57,884 nt of DNA, taken from NCBI GenBank assembly GCA_001466705.2, contig LATX02000028.1:1-57884 (forward strand), read 5' to 3'. Below are positions 21,031 to 33,518 of the stretch, in pieces; position 1 is the first letter of the stretch, and the number at the start of each line of letters is the position of its first letter. The notes beneath the pieces were generated by a model. The model was not told where the DNA came from. It saw only the letters and a program-made list of their open reading frames with translations, and searched no databases. The position numbers were made by a program, and so were the translations under genes. Source of the DNA: Moniliophthora roreri (taxonomy: Eukaryota; Basidiomycota; Agaricomycetes; Agaricales; Marasmiaceae).

Positions 21031-21489
21031 CTGTCCAACCTTCCATGCAACAAGCCTTTTGCTGAACCAAGGGATATTTTAGAGAGAAGACACCTTACCT
21101 AATGATGCAAAACTCCTCAGATGACTGAGATAAAAGCTTAATTTGACTGTAAGAGATAGTATGTGACACCCTTGTCCCAGTTTGTATGCTCCTACTCACA
21201 AATGTTACACATGAATAGGCATTGTTCAGGTGTTTAGAGACACATTGAGTTGAAGTGTGACTCCAAGCACTCTGTATAATCAAGTTACTGAGTGTGTAGT
21301 GCATTGCCATAAGTGGAAGTTTATGGAGTACAGCAGTAGTATAAGAGATAAGTAGTAATATGAAACTGAAAGGAAATTGTTTCATAACAATAGTAGAGAG
21401 TTGTCTATAGTAGCTTTGAATTGACATCTTGATAGTATTTCTCTCTAATTCAAAAGAAATTACAACCTTCAACATCAAAACTAGCTTCT

Positions 21490-22123
21490 TTTTCAAGCAG
21501 CAGCTTCACAATGTCTGAATTTCCTGCCTGTGAGGCTGCTTGAAGTGCTGTTCTATACCCACCACCTTGAATGGACATTTCAGTGGCATTTCTCTATTAT
21601 TCAAAAGTAATTCTGACCTTGAACATTTGGGTCAGCTTCTTTTTCAAGCAGCAACTTCACAATATCCAGATTTTCTGCCTGTGAGGCTGCTTGAAGTGCT
21701 GTCCCATACCAACCACCTTGAACAGACATTTCAGTGGCATTTCTCTATTGTTCAAAAGTAATTCTGACCTTGAATATTTGGGTCATTTAAAAGTAATTCC
21801 AACCTTGAACTTAGGGGTTAGCTCCCTTTTCAACCAGCAGCTTCATAATATCCAGATCTTCTGTCTGTAAGGCTGCTTGAAGTGCTGTCCCATAGCCACT
21901 ACCTTGAATGAACATTTCAGTGGCATTTCTCTATTATTCAAAAGTAATTCTGACCTGGAACATTTGGGTCAGCCCATGTTTCAGTTTCCTGTCTCTCTGA
22001 ATCTACATAATGGTGATACTGATCAGCCACTGACATGCTGGGCTTCAAGTCATTAGCCTGCTGATGCTGACCAGAAGTATCCAAAGACTTTAACAGTTGA
22101 GTAGTAGAAATGTCAGAAGTCAT
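21490..22123 (-). pseudogene. ankyrin-repeat protein fragment, one repeat per exon
   Basis: An ATG at 22123 opens a 56-codon exon that ends ...ADPNVPG at a GTCAGAATT donor (21955). Three ankyrin repeats follow, near 21902, 21720 and 21570. Each has the core GTALQAAS--G/E--DIVKLLLEKEA and is split from the next by an intron of about 51 bp with GT...AG ends, placed at the same Gly codon. Unit spacing is 150 bp (99 coding plus 51 intron) and then 186 bp where a 36-bp piece is repeated. The first repeat has a TAA where the others have AAT (NP-x-VQG), so it is probably broken. Ankyrin arrays of this kind sit C-terminal in fungal NLR-like proteins; no NACHT domain is seen here. 21090-21489 holds nothing I recognise. 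Confidence 0.7.
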
Positions 22124-22319
22124 TACCTGTGATAGGCTGGTCTTCTGCTCTGTTTGGAGCAGTCAAATAACACTGAATCCATGCTCTATGCTTAGATAAT
22201 AAAAAGAAACATTCTGAAGATTTTGAGTGTAGGTGCACCATTAGATAAAACAGCATCATATTTTTCATTTACTTGATGTCACTTGGAACAGTATCCTCTC
22301 CCTGAAGTGGAAATATAAG

Positions 22320-23750
22320 TGTGTCCAGAGTCATTGCACAAAACATACATTCTTAATCAAGGAGAACCAACAACTGTCATGAGAAAGTACAACATCTGCA
22401 TCATAATGCTGTATGAAGAAATATATGTGTGAGCTGGCAATCCTTAAGAAATGCCATAAGTTAAAGACAATTAAAGTCATTCACCTCATCAAGAAGATGC
22501 TTATTTATTACTGCCAATAGATGGTATGGCTGGATGAAAGATCAGTCTCAGTCTGATTTAGTCAGAAGTTGAAGCACATACTAGGCCTTTTGGAGGCATT
22601 TGTTTTGTAGATACACTTGATTTAGCAAGTGCTCTGTGATAATCTCCATCTGCATCTATTGAATGGTCTCCATCTGCATCCATTGAATAGTCTCCACCTG
22701 CATCATTTGGATGAACAGAAATTTCAGGGCTAACAAATACCTTTTGAAAGAGAAAGAACTGGCTCTGGGATAAAATATTTCCTGTGGATAATCTTTGAAG
22801 TGAATGGGTTTCCATGGTAATGTGGGGAGCCTTGTACCAGATGTTATGCCACACAGACACCCAAATCCCACACACAAAAACACATTGATTTGGAGTCTCC
22901 AAGTCTGTCATAAGTGCCATTTCCCTTAAGGCATTCTGAGGAGGTCCACTGTGAGCTGCTGCAAAGCTCACCAAATGGAACCAGTATTTGCTTTGAGTGT
23001 GCACACTTGGGACCATTATCATGGACACTGTTGCCTTTGCATGACAGAATGATGCAACTCCCCAAGCAGTGGTTTTGTCCACCCCTGTCACAAGAAGGAG
23101 AAAATTACCTCCCAGGCGTCCACCAAGAACACTATTGACATGGGTGTACCAGAATATAGCATTTTTTGCAGCATAATAGTCAAAAGCATCCTCATTTTGA
23201 TTGTTTTCACATATAACTCCTTCAGAAAGGATCAGGATTGCTCTTTCTGAACTATTGGCATCAATATGAAAGCCATAGCTGACCTCAGAAGGAATTTCTC
23301 CTGTACTAGGTTCTGGTCAATTGGCCAAGCCTTCCAATATACTTTTAATGAACAAACTAATGCAGCTTCTAGTTTGCTACTCATCTGAACTTCACAGAGC
23401 TCCAGTTGTGTCCTACAGATATCTGACTCTGGATGGGTGATATGTGTACTGGGAGAGTAGGTTCCTTTTTTGAGTCTTAGATTGACAGAGAGTGGAACAA
23501 AACCAGCAGGCACCCCTCCTGCCATGTTGCAAGGATGATCAGAAGGTAAAAGGATGTTAAAAAAGTATTTGAAGTGGCCTTCCTTATCAATAGTCCCAAC
23601 ATTTCCAATAGAGATGCCCTTGCTTCTGATATTCAGGCAGCAGGTCATCAGAGACATTGGGGATCCAAAGAGAATATCCCTTTTTCTTTGGAAATAGCAT
23701 TTGTGCATAGACCTCACTTTCAGACTGCAGTTGTTCATGATTAGCAATAC
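22320..23750 (-). pseudogene. VTG-DKT hypothetical protein, nearly intact copy
   Basis: Reads ISIGNVGTIDKEGHFKYFFN, then ILLPSDHPCN near 23550-23640. After a change of frame near 23240 it continues ERAILILSEG, FWYTHVN and LLLVTGVDKTTAWGVASF near 23040-23110, then NQCVFVCGIWVSV. An Asp/Gly-rich triple repeat (units of about 24 bp, 22630-22700) follows, and C-terminal exons reading HPAIPS and DADVVLSHDSCW lie at 22330-22545. Fungal proteins with an N-terminal DVG-I--G-F--LFNI-LP-DHP motif and a central VTG-DKT--WG-ASF motif are common hypotheticals in Agaricomycetes; that family placement is from memory. The frame change may be a short intron. It is the best-preserved of three copies and is inverted relative to the one at 23830-25420. 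Confidence 0.6.
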
Positions 23751-23829
23751 CAGTTAACTTTGCAGATGGTCTGCTGGCAGTGAATACACCTCCATTGATT
23801 ACAAAGCCAGATGAATTTTGAAAAATTCT

Positions 23830-25420
23830 GTGGGGTGATTGTCAGAACCTCACAGAACAGTATCAATCATATTTGTACACACCCTCCTGCTTGATCTGCT
23901 CCAAACCATGATTGAATTGCCCCCATGGTACAATCTAGAACACTTGGTCAGTGTTTGTGGATGTGAGATGGAAGATGGGGTGAAAGAGTACAATTGTCAC
24001 ATGGGCCATCAGCAAACCTGCTAGGCTTAGAAGAGGTCACATGTGGCTGGCTCTCCTTTCAACTACTGTCATTATTGACCTTCTTTATCTTCTCTGTCAA
24101 GAAACAATCCCTGAAGTGTCACAAAGACTGACCAACTCTTGAAATGGGCAAGTAAGATGATTGAACAAATCTCATTTGGCATTGATATCAATAAGAAGGC
24201 TTACAAAGGTAAGATTCTGCCTTTATCAGGTCTAGGATACTAGAAGTTCAGCTTGTGTTATCCAGGTGTTCCTGCATAAAACTTTGTTGTGCCCTTTCTT
24301 TGCTAGGATCACTATGGAGAACATATGCTCATATTTTCCACTGAGAGCAGAGAGTGGGTGCATTATCTTCCTATCCCACAGTGTCAAAAACTCAAACTAT
24401 TTATTTTTGACAGGTTCCTCCAACCTGGATTTGACAAAAGACTATCTTTGCAACCACAGACTCAAAGAAATCACGAAGAAATCAAGTTTACAAGTGACAT
24501 CTATCTATAACTACTACTACCTAAATGCAGAGGCTATCTTCTATGGCAACCCAAGGTCTATAAAACCCTAGTGGTGCAATATCAATAAGCTGGTATGTCT
24601 ATCAGTGATGTGGGCTATATTACAGATCATGGCTGCTTTGTGTATCTCTTCAACATCCTTCTACCTTCTGACAATCCTTGCAACCGAACCACTTGTCTTT
24701 CTTCTGATTTTGAGCAACTCAAATATTTGAGCTTGAGCATAGCAGACCTGAATCAATATCATTCAGGTGCACTTGTTTGCAATCCAGAGTCTGAGATTCA
24801 GAGGGTGCCACTGCAACTTGACAACTTTCACCTGCATGATTGACCTTATGTAGAGAATGCAAAGAGGTATGTTGACTGTATCCCCTCTAACCATATAGCT
24901 CACACTCATGCCAACTACTCTAGCAAAATCAGCCATGGCTACCAATTCACCTCCAGTGCTACTGAAGGCACACTTCTCATTCTTCCTGAAGATGGTTCAA
25001 GCAAAGACACACCCTAGGCCAACGAAGAAATCTTTGATTCATACATCTGTCAGAATGCTCTCTTGTGGTATAACCATGTCAATGAACATGAAGGTCATTG
25101 TCTAGAAGGCAACTCGCTCATGGTAGTCACTGGCATAGACAAAACAACAACTTAGAGTGTTGCTGCTTTCTCTAGTGCAAAATCAAACACTATTAGTCTG
25201 GAATTGGCACTCTATAGCCAAACAGTCACCAAGTATTTGTTTCATAATCAGAAATATATAGCCTTGAGAAGTGGCCCAGTCAAGGACAGCATGGCTGAGA
25301 TGAGGAATCAGTGTGTGTTTGTATGTGGTATTCAGGTGACTGTAAGATCACATGTAAAGAATATGGAAAAGGAGAGGATGTACATCATGGGTGACTATAT
25401 GGTTATGATAACAGTATAAT
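23830..25420 (+). pseudogene. VTG-DKT hypothetical protein, decayed copy
   Basis: From 24595 it reads SDVGYITDHGCFVYLFN and ILLPSDNPCN, then GTLLILPEDGSS, a stop, IFDSYICQNALLWYNHVN, VVTGIDKTTT and a TAG where the sister copy has Trp, then VAAFSSAKS and NQCVFVCGIQVTV. It ends at a TAA near 25418. A GTAAGA...GCTAG intron-like stretch lies at 24210-24305, with a possible upstream exon. At least three in-frame stops make it a pseudogene. It lies back to back with the minus-strand copy, so the pair may come from an inverted duplication. Confidence 0.6.
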
Positions 25421-25699
25421 TTTTGGCTTGTCACATCTTTCTCCTCAGACATCTACTATGAGACCTGAAGCAGCAAGCTCAGGTCTTCTCCCTCTGGTAT
25501 ATGAGTCTTTTTGAGTCCAGCAAGCACAGGACACCATTTCAAGCCACCTCTCCACCTTTCAGTGACATTGCCCTTCTACATGTCCCATGAACACCCCAGC
25601 TGATCCAGGTTCATCTACCCAACTCATATCCACTTTGACTACCTTCCACACCAGATGGCACTCTTCTCAGCCATCCCAACCTGCTCCATCTGACTGCAC

Positions 25700-27080
25700 T
25701 CTTCATTCCCATACTCAATCTGGGAACACTGCCTCCAAGAGCCTAGATTGAGCTACCTCAACTTTGACTGAGGACTCAGATCCATCCAGCTCACTATCAG
25801 AGCCCATCAGCATAGACCCAACACTGAACCAGATAGACAAAGAGGAAGAGGACAAGGAGGAGGGTGGAGCAAGGGGCATTGATCCCAAAGATCTACCAGA
25901 TACACTGGAACAGTCCAAAATTGAGGTCAACAACCAGCTTCAGAAGCTCTATGATGCAGGTGACCTAGAAGCCGTGCAAATTGCAGAAGAGGCAGAATCA
26001 CTATGACACAGGGCAGCCACCCTTGCAAAACATGTGCTGATCATGGATGAAGTGGAGACACAGCAACGCAGAGTAGTTGCTCTTGACAAACGAGCTTGAA
26101 AAGGCAAAGGTCAGGCTGACCCCCTCACCCAAGCCACAGAGGAAGCCTCCAGCATCCCCAGCTCCAAGAATACTATTCCAGAGGTCAGAGATGAGATCCT
26201 GCCTCTCCTAAGCCACACTCTCAGAGATCCAACTACAGATCCCTCTACCCTCCCCACTAAAGGTCCTTGTGCACACTGTACAGGTGAGGATAGCTAGGTT
26301 CTCTATACTCTCCATGAGTCTCTGATACATGTTCTCCTTCAGCTGAGTCCTCAGGGCCTCTACACAACACAGAGTGACCACAGGTGGTCAAGAGAACAGG
26401 TATGCTCACACATCACTCAGCTACCACACTAGCTCACACACACACACAAGCTACAACACTAGCACACACACTCACAGATCTCCTGCCCAAGGAGACTGTG
26501 ATTCACTTCTCACATTCAGATGGCAGTTTCAGCTCAAATGTTCTCCAGCTGGTGTTGTTAAGTCAAAACTGCCAGCCATTCCCCTCTGCTGACAGGACTC
26601 ACATTCATTCCTAGCTGAAGCTGGGCTCAAAACAACAAGCAGCCTTCTCTGTGCTACTATCACTACTCAGTGCCAGTGAGGAATCTGGAGAAGAGATATC
26701 AGACAATTCTCTCCTGGACCTGCTAGAAAAGCCCACAAAACGCCAGAAGCTACTCTACTGCCCAGTCAACTCTTTTGACAGTGAGAAGCCCACCCTCGTC
26801 TCTGAAGTCTCTATTACAGTGAACCACCATGCCATCACCTGCCTCTGGAACAGATGGATACACCCCATTTCGATGATCTACTTCACACCCACATACCAGA
26901 AAGCAGTGCTAGCACCAGATTCAGACATGAAAGGGAAGCTCCCAGACATTAATGTTGAGGTGATTGATATGGGCCTGTTCATGTCCATAGCCCACAACCT
27001 ACCCAGGGCTATCTACAACTACTACATTCCCTCAGGACAAGAGGGAATAAAAATCAGAGATCGCTTGGGCACACTACATA
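25700..27080 (+). pseudogene. gag: gag-like upstream region of the DIRS-like element
   Basis: Collinear open segments upstream of the RT on the same strand. 25764-26006 is a Ser/Asp/Glu-rich stretch ending in a coiled-coil-like segment (LEAVQIAEEAESL). It reads on past a stop to about 26100, and 26651-27080 continues after low-complexity DNA that includes a CA repeat (26430-26475). The content and position fit the Gag-like ORF before the RT in Agaricomycete DIRS-like elements, but sequence similarity is not something I can prove by eye. The MITE at 27081 interrupts the last segment. Confidence 0.4.
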
Positions 27081-27785
27081 CAAGGTGTTCTTTTCATGCT
27101 ATTAATACAAAGGAAATACACTTAGAATACTGCTATATATTCACTTCCAGACAACACTCAGAAAATTCTATTAGTTTCAAGTTATCATCACATATTGAAT
27201 ACAGCAGGCATACTCTGCATTTTAATTTCCAGAAGAGTCTGTGTTTTCTGATAATTCTATAATAATAAAATCATAAAATTATTCTTTAGTTTTCTAATTA
27301 CAAATATACTAGATTTTCTGCCTTATAAAATAGTGAGAAAACATTCAGAAAACAAATATAAGATTTTGAATTTTATATTAAAGAAAACATGTTAAATACA
27401 AAAGGAACACTATATGAAAATTATCTAAAAACTGCTTTAAAATATAGTATTTCCACATGATTTTCCTACTATTTTCCCAGTGTTTTCCTCATGTTTTCTC
27501 TGGCTTTGCCACAATGGAAAATTTAGTATTTTTATCTTATCTTATCAGCACTTTCTGATCATTTTCTCAGAATGGAAATTATTCTAATATATTGTATTAT
27601 CTATTAATTCTCAGAACTTGAAAATTCTATATCTTTTGTTGTTGAAAATTTAGCATTCTTCAGACATATTCCCGTTGAGAGGATGTAATTAAAATTTAGA
27701 ATTTATATATGATTTTTAAAAAATTTTCTTTGCAAGAAGATTAAGTGTTTTCTCAATCAGAAAACCATGTTAAAAGAACACCCTG
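27081..27785. mobile_element. MITE-like element, 705 bp
   Basis: Terminal inverted repeats: CAAGGTGTTCTTTT at the left, and a right end whose complement reads CAGGGTGTTCTTTT. Flanked by the perfect 6-bp duplication TACATA (27075-27080 and 27786-27791). The interior is very AT-rich and has no transposase, so it is non-autonomous. The CAGGG-type end resembles hAT elements, but those make 8-bp duplications, so the superfamily is open. Confidence 0.85.
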
Positions 27786-27791
27786 TACATA

Positions 27792-28658
27792 GTGGTAGTG
27801 GCAGTAGCTGAGATGTTTCAAACTCTTTTTACAAACATTGTTGCCCAATCTGACTTTGAGGAGTTCTTTCCAGCCTACTATGAATACACACACCACTAAT
27901 GTGCTCTATTTTCAGCACAGACGTGTAGCAGTGCATTTGCATGTCTAATTCCTAATTTAGTGCAGAATACAGACCTGTGTATACACACAGCTTAAGCACT
28001 AGTTGTCAATAAACCAATCAGTCTCTCAAATAGCACTGCAAAACAACCTAGTTGAGGCTTAGTAGACTATACTAGTCCACTACATTGCAGTGAAGTGTTG
28101 CTGTGAAGGTCCTTGGCCGTAAGTGGGCCAGAAACCACCTATTCTGATCTAATAAAGGAATAGATATCAGCGGGATCTACAGTCTGAATGCACCAGACTG
28201 GTTGCAAAAGCAATCATAAGCATTATAACATGCTATTGAGACATTATCATTATGTGGAATGGCATTGAATACTTCAGAAGACCTATATACATGGTTATTG
28301 GAACCTATATCTAGCCAACCAACCTATGTGTTGAGCATTCAAGGATTATGAGCTAGGCTATAGTTATAGGTATCTATGCAGAGCCACCATCTAGACCTAG
28401 TGGGACCCTGTATGTCAGGAGATTGGTGGAATTACACAGTTATTGAAATGCAGATAGAGGATTGACAACCACCAATCAGATAGAGAGGAAGGAAACCAGA
28501 GGAGACGAAATGTACTGTGGACTGCACATCAGTACTGCACCAGTGGTCCTATATTCCTAATATTGGACATTTTCTACATGTAGCAGGACTTTTGGACACA
28601 TACACATTCCTTAAACATACAACATTTTATCTTTTCTCATTATTTTGACTTTTGGCAT
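27792..28658. other. mixed remnant, no intact gene
   Basis: The first 110 bases read MFQTLFTNIVAQSDFEEFF on the plus strand and may be gag coding continued after the MITE. Beyond about 27950 I see no coding sequence and no repeat partner. Confidence 0.35.
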
Positions 28659-31563
28659 TATTCTATTTTCTGGACTGTATATAATGTGATGTACATTAGT
28701 TACAAGGCTCAAGCAGCAGCTGGCATCTTGCCTTGCTTCATAGCAGCTTGCTCTGGATGCCCATGTTGCTGTTCCAGGCAAGTTTGTGACAGTGCTTTAC
28801 CAATGCCTTCTAGGCATCTGCCAGCTGTCTCTTCTATGAGCCAAGATACCAATCAAAAGCTCTATTTTACTGTACTTTAGTGTGAAATACACTTAAGTCA
28901 ACCAACCATCTTGTGAACATGTACCAATAGGTCATGTTCATCTGATTATTGGATTCTTTTGAGAACTGTACACCATTGGTTGTGTTAGTGCACCAAGGAC
29001 TTGAATAAACACATTGCTTCAGTCACATTCATTGGTGTTTCATTGATCTGAGAGTCCTCTGCCACCGGTTCACATTACTGGACTGAAACACTTGTGAATG
29101 CAGTGCTTTACATCATGTTCACTTAGTATTGGAGTCTATTAAGAGTCCTTTGCGATTGGGTTGTGTCTGCACACCAAAACCTTACAGAACACATTACTTA
29201 GATTGTGTTCAACTAGTGTTTGACTTGTTTGAGAGTCCTATGCTATTGGTACACCCCTGTGGACCATACCTCTTGTAAATGTGTTACTCTGCACCACTTT
29301 CACCCATTCTTGGACCTTGCTAAGAGTCCTTGACCATTGGTATGCCCCTGTGGACCATAACTCTCATGAATGCATTGTTTTGCACTGTGTTCACCTATTA
29401 TTGGATTCTGTGAAGAGTCCTTGACAATTGGTTTGCTCCCACAGACCTAATTCTGTCAAAACACACTACTTAGGTTGTGTTCAATTCAATTTTGACTGTT
29501 CTAAGTGTTCTAAAATCTTACAAATAATCAAATAAACTCCAAACCCACTTGAACTTGATCTTTCAACTCAGATCTAGTTTATCTTGATGTCAGAGCTCTA
29601 TACTTACTCTTCACACTTGACAAGTGTTCAACATAATCTTGAAGTAGAAGGATTCTGTCTCCTTTAAGCCCCAAGAACTACTGACAGGTGCACTGTGGAG
29701 GATTGAGATGCTTCCTCCATAGAAGCACAAAACCACTGTCTTCACCACTGTCTGATTTCATGGCACCAGAACAAGCAGTCAAACATTTGAGTAGATATCT
29801 GGGATGAGAGACTCTACTTACATGTGCTACAAGACATGCAATACACCAGAGCTATTGCCCATCATCAGGAAACCATGAATATGCTCCCCCACATCCACAC
29901 ACAGCCCTCAGTCAGGTTTTCTCAATGGAAATCCTCTACCTCTACAATCCCCCATGCCTCTGGCCCTTACCTATTATCATCATGATCCTTTTGTTCCTTT
30001 CACAATGACTCCCTCCCCAAAGGGCCCAATCTGAACATCTGCTGGCTGGGGGGCAAATCATGCAGCTATGGTTCATATTTTGAGCATATACAGAAGGAAT
30101 CTGACTTTGTNTATTCTATTTTCTGGACTGTATATAATGTGATGTACATTAGTTACAAGGCTCAAGCAGCAGCTGGCATCTTGCCTTGCTTCATAGCAGC
30201 TTGCTCTGGATGCCCATGTTGCTGTTCCAGGCAAGTTTGTGACAGTGCTTTACCAATGCCTTCTAGGCATCTGCCAGCTGTCTCTTCTATGAGCCAAGAT
30301 ACCAATCAAAAGCTCTATTTTACTGTACTTTAGTGTGAAATACACTTAAGTCAACCAACCATCTTGTGAACATGTACCAATAGGTCATGTTCATCTGATT
30401 ATTGGATTCTTTTGAGAACTGTACACCATTGGTTGTGTTAGTGCACCAAGGACTTGAATAAACACATTGCTTCAGTCACATTCATTGGTGTTTCATTGAT
30501 CTGAGAGTCCTCTGCCACCGGTTCACATTACTGGACTGAAACACTTGTGAATGCAGTGCTTTACATCATGTTCACTTAGTATTGGAGTCTATTAAGAGTC
30601 CTTTGCGATTGGGTTGTGTCTGCACACCAAAACCTTACAGAACACATTACTTAGATTGTGTTCAACTAGTGTTTGACTTGTTTGAGAGTCCTATGCTATT
30701 GGTACACCCCTGTGGACCATACCTCTTGTAAATGTGTTACTCTGCACCACTTTCACCCATTCTTGGACCTTGCTAAGAGTCCTTGACCATTGGTATGCCC
30801 CTGTGGACCATAACTCTCATGAATGCATTGTTTTGCACTGTGTTCACCTATTATTGGATTCTGTGAAGAGTCCTTGACAATTGGTTTGCTCCCACAGACC
30901 TAATTCTGTCAAAACACACTACTTAGGTTGTGTTCAATTCAATTTTGACTGTTCTAAGTGTTCTAAAATCTTACAAATAATCAAATAAACTCCAAACCCA
31001 CTTGAACTTGATCTTTCAACTCAGATCTAGTTTATCTTGATGTCAGAGCTCTATACTTACTCTTCACACTTGACAAGTGTTCAACATAATCTTGAAGTAG
31101 AAGGATTCTGTCTCCTTTAAGCCCCAAGAACTACTGACAGGTGCACTGTGGAGGATTGAGATGCTTCCTCCATAGAAGCACAAAACCACTGTCTTCACCA
31201 CTGTCTGATTTCATGGCACCAGAACAAGCAGTCAAACATTTGAGTAGATATCTGGGATGAGAGACTCTACTTACATGTGCTACAAGACATGCAATACACC
31301 AGAGCTATTGCCCATCATCAGGAAACCATGAATATGCTCCCCCACATCCACACACAGCCCTCAGTCAGGTTTTCTCAATGGAAATCCTCTACCTCTACAA
31401 TCCCCCATGCCTCTGGCCCTTACCTATTATCATCATGATCCTTTTGTTCCTTTCACAATGACTCCCTCCCCAAAGGGCCCAATCTGAACATCTGCTGGCT
31501 GGGGGGCAAATCATGCAGCTATGGTTCATATTTTGAGCATATACAGAAGGAATCTGACTTTGT
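28659..31563. repeat. 1452-bp direct duplication across N at 30111
   Basis: 28659-30110 and 30112-31563 appear the same base for base and meet at one N, an unmerged overlap. The unit contains a tandem array (28925-29477), the inverted dispersed repeat (29478-29704), and about 400 bp that may encode gag of the DIRS-like element in broken frames. Confidence 0.9.
28925..29477. repeat. second tandem array, period about 90 bp
   Basis: The word AGAGTCC stands at 29051, 29142, 29232, 29323 and 29414, with a degenerate form near 28962. The spacing is 89-91 bp. Between them TTGG, CACATT and GTTCA words also recur. The sequence differs from the 960-4330 array although the period is alike. It appears again at 30378-30930 because of the duplication. 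Confidence 0.8.
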
Positions 31564-32579
31564 ATAATGCATTGGTGACAGGTCCTCCCAAAACTACCAA
31601 GGAAAGGATGGGAAGAAATACTGAATCTCCTTCAATGGAGTTACAGGCTGCAAGAATCCTTCCCCATGTCACTTCTGGCACACCTGCACGATCTGTGGCA
31701 ACACCAACCACACCTCCCAGACAGATGTCTAAAATCTTCCCTATTATCACTCACCTGAAACCAGAAGAATGGCTGGCCACTCTCAGCACCCTCAGTCTTC
31801 TCAAACACTATTCTGATGTCCCTGCAGGTCTCAGGAAGGGCTTTCACATTAGCATTACAAACTACTATCTACCCCATACCTTCATCCCCAACAACCACTT
31901 CACTACTGAAGCAGAAGCCTCCATTATCTATGCCAAGTTCTCACAAAAAGTGGAATTAGGATGTCTATCTCCTCCTTATAACTCAACCACTCTTGAACAC
32001 CTTATCAGACCTTTCCATACAGCTCCACTGGCAGTGGTCAAACAGAAACTGGGAAAGTTCCACATTGTAATCAACCACTCCTTCCTCAAACCTCCTCCTA
32101 GCCACAATTTCACATTACCCACTCCAACAACCTCTATGCCAATGATCCCAGAGACGACCTTTATAAATTCTGTAATCGACTCAGATGAATTCCCCTGCTG
32201 ATGGGGAACCTTCTCAGAATGATTCCTTCTGGTAGCAGACACGCCCTTCAGAGCTCAGGCTGCAGTCTTTGACATTGACACAGCCTTCTGAAACATTCCA
32301 GTACATCCAGAGGATTGCCACTTCACCATGCTGATGCTTGATGGTCTAATTTACCTCAATCAAGCACTCAACTTCAGGGCAGCTTCATCTCTAGGGATAT
32401 AGGGTCATGTTGTGAATGCAATGGCAGATATCTATATGAAACATGGTATCCAAGCTCTAATAAAGTGGGTAGATGACTTTGTCTTCTTCTGCTTTCCAGT
32501 TCCACAGCCAGATGGTTCCCACACATTCTCCTATGATGCTGACCTCATATGGAATATCACAGAGAAACTCAGCTGGCCC
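31564..32579 (+). pseudogene. DIRS-like reverse transcriptase, N-terminal and catalytic part
   Basis: The first 150 bases encode, in broken frames, a Cys/His segment (CHFWHTCTICGNTNH) like the end of DIRS-type Gag. The RT proper runs from about 31730: KPEEWLATL, GFHI, FHTAPLAVVKQKLGKFHIVIN, INSVIDSDEFP, WGTF, then FDIDTAF (catalytic Asp), DGLIYLNQALNF and the KWVDDFVFF box near 32466-32495 with the paired aspartates. This arrangement is typical of the RT found with tyrosine recombinases in Agaricomycetes. In-frame stops after DEFPC, WGTFSE, DTAF and SLGI (TAG at the expected Trp) make it dead. The solo LTR at 32580 splits it. Confidence 0.8.
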
Positions 32580-33007
32580 TGTTACGTTTTTCTCACCTGT
32601 TACCATGCTTCCCTTTTGATCGGACCTATACACCTTCCCAGTCTCCCTTTTCCTTCTCATCTGATACTATGCTTCCCCTTGATCAGACACATACACATCC
32701 CCAGTTCCCTTTCCTTTCTCATACTGTAATAACTCATTACGCATATCTATTTATTTATTTAGCCAATGTTACTGCTTATGTAGATCATATTTAGCAGTCA
32801 TCAAATGTACTACTTAAGTGCTCAGGCAGAGACAATAGTTCTCTAGCTTGACCTAGTTAATCATACTTGTGTCAAAGCCAACAATTTATGGAACTCTGAA
32901 CTTCAATGCCCGTTGAATGAACTCAAACTTGAACTTGAACAACTGTTTACGAAGGACCTTGCTCCTGTGAACGGTTGAGTTAGCGTTGCTACACGAGTAA
33001 CATAACA
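32580..33007 (+). mobile_element. solo LTR of the chromovirus family
   Basis: 428 bp with the 5-bp target duplication GGCCC at 32575-32579 and 33008-33012. Its reverse complement starts TGTTATGTTACTCGTGTAGC, like the E1-E3 LTR ends, and it keeps the CTAGCTTGACCTAGTTAAT block. It is opposite in orientation to E1-E4. Removing it with one GGCCC joins the RT frame (LSWP to APDKFQPF). Confidence 0.9.
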
Positions 33008-33012
33008 GGCCC

Positions 33013-33518
33013 TAGGCACCTGACAAGTTCCAGCCCTTCTCAGAATCCTTCAAGTACATTGGATTTCTATAGTCTCTGACAGACAAGGCAGTAGAACTCC
33101 CATCTGAGAAGAAGGCCAAGTATTTTAGCAAGATAGAATCTTGGCTGACCTTGCCTCACCAATCAGAGGTTGACACCAAGTCTCTGATTGGCACTCTCAA
33201 TTATGTCACATTGGTCACACCTAACAGCTGATCCAGATTGGTTGAACTATACAAGTTCAAGGCCACTTTCAAGAACTCACTATCAAACTTTATGAAGCAC
33301 TCCATTAAGGTGGCTCTCTGTGATAACCTCAACTGGTGGAGAAATTCCTTAAGCCAGGACTTCATAAGCATTGACATCATCAGACCAGCACCTCCTTGCA
33401 ATATCTGCCTTTTTATTGATGCATTGACCTTATAGGGGATCAGTCTGATTCTGAATGATTGCTGGCTAGCATGAAAACTTAAAGCTGGCTGGAAATTGGA
33501 GGGCAGGAAGATAGGTTG
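33013..33518 (+). pseudogene. DIRS-like RT C-terminus and start of RNase H
   Basis: Continues the frame after the solo LTR: FQPFSESFKYIGFL, LTLPHQSEVDTKSLIGTLNYVTL, WWRNSLSQ and ICLFIDAL (an RNase H start-like segment), then KAGWKLEGRKIG, where E2 is inserted. At least four stops, including TAG at expected Trp codons. Confidence 0.75.
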
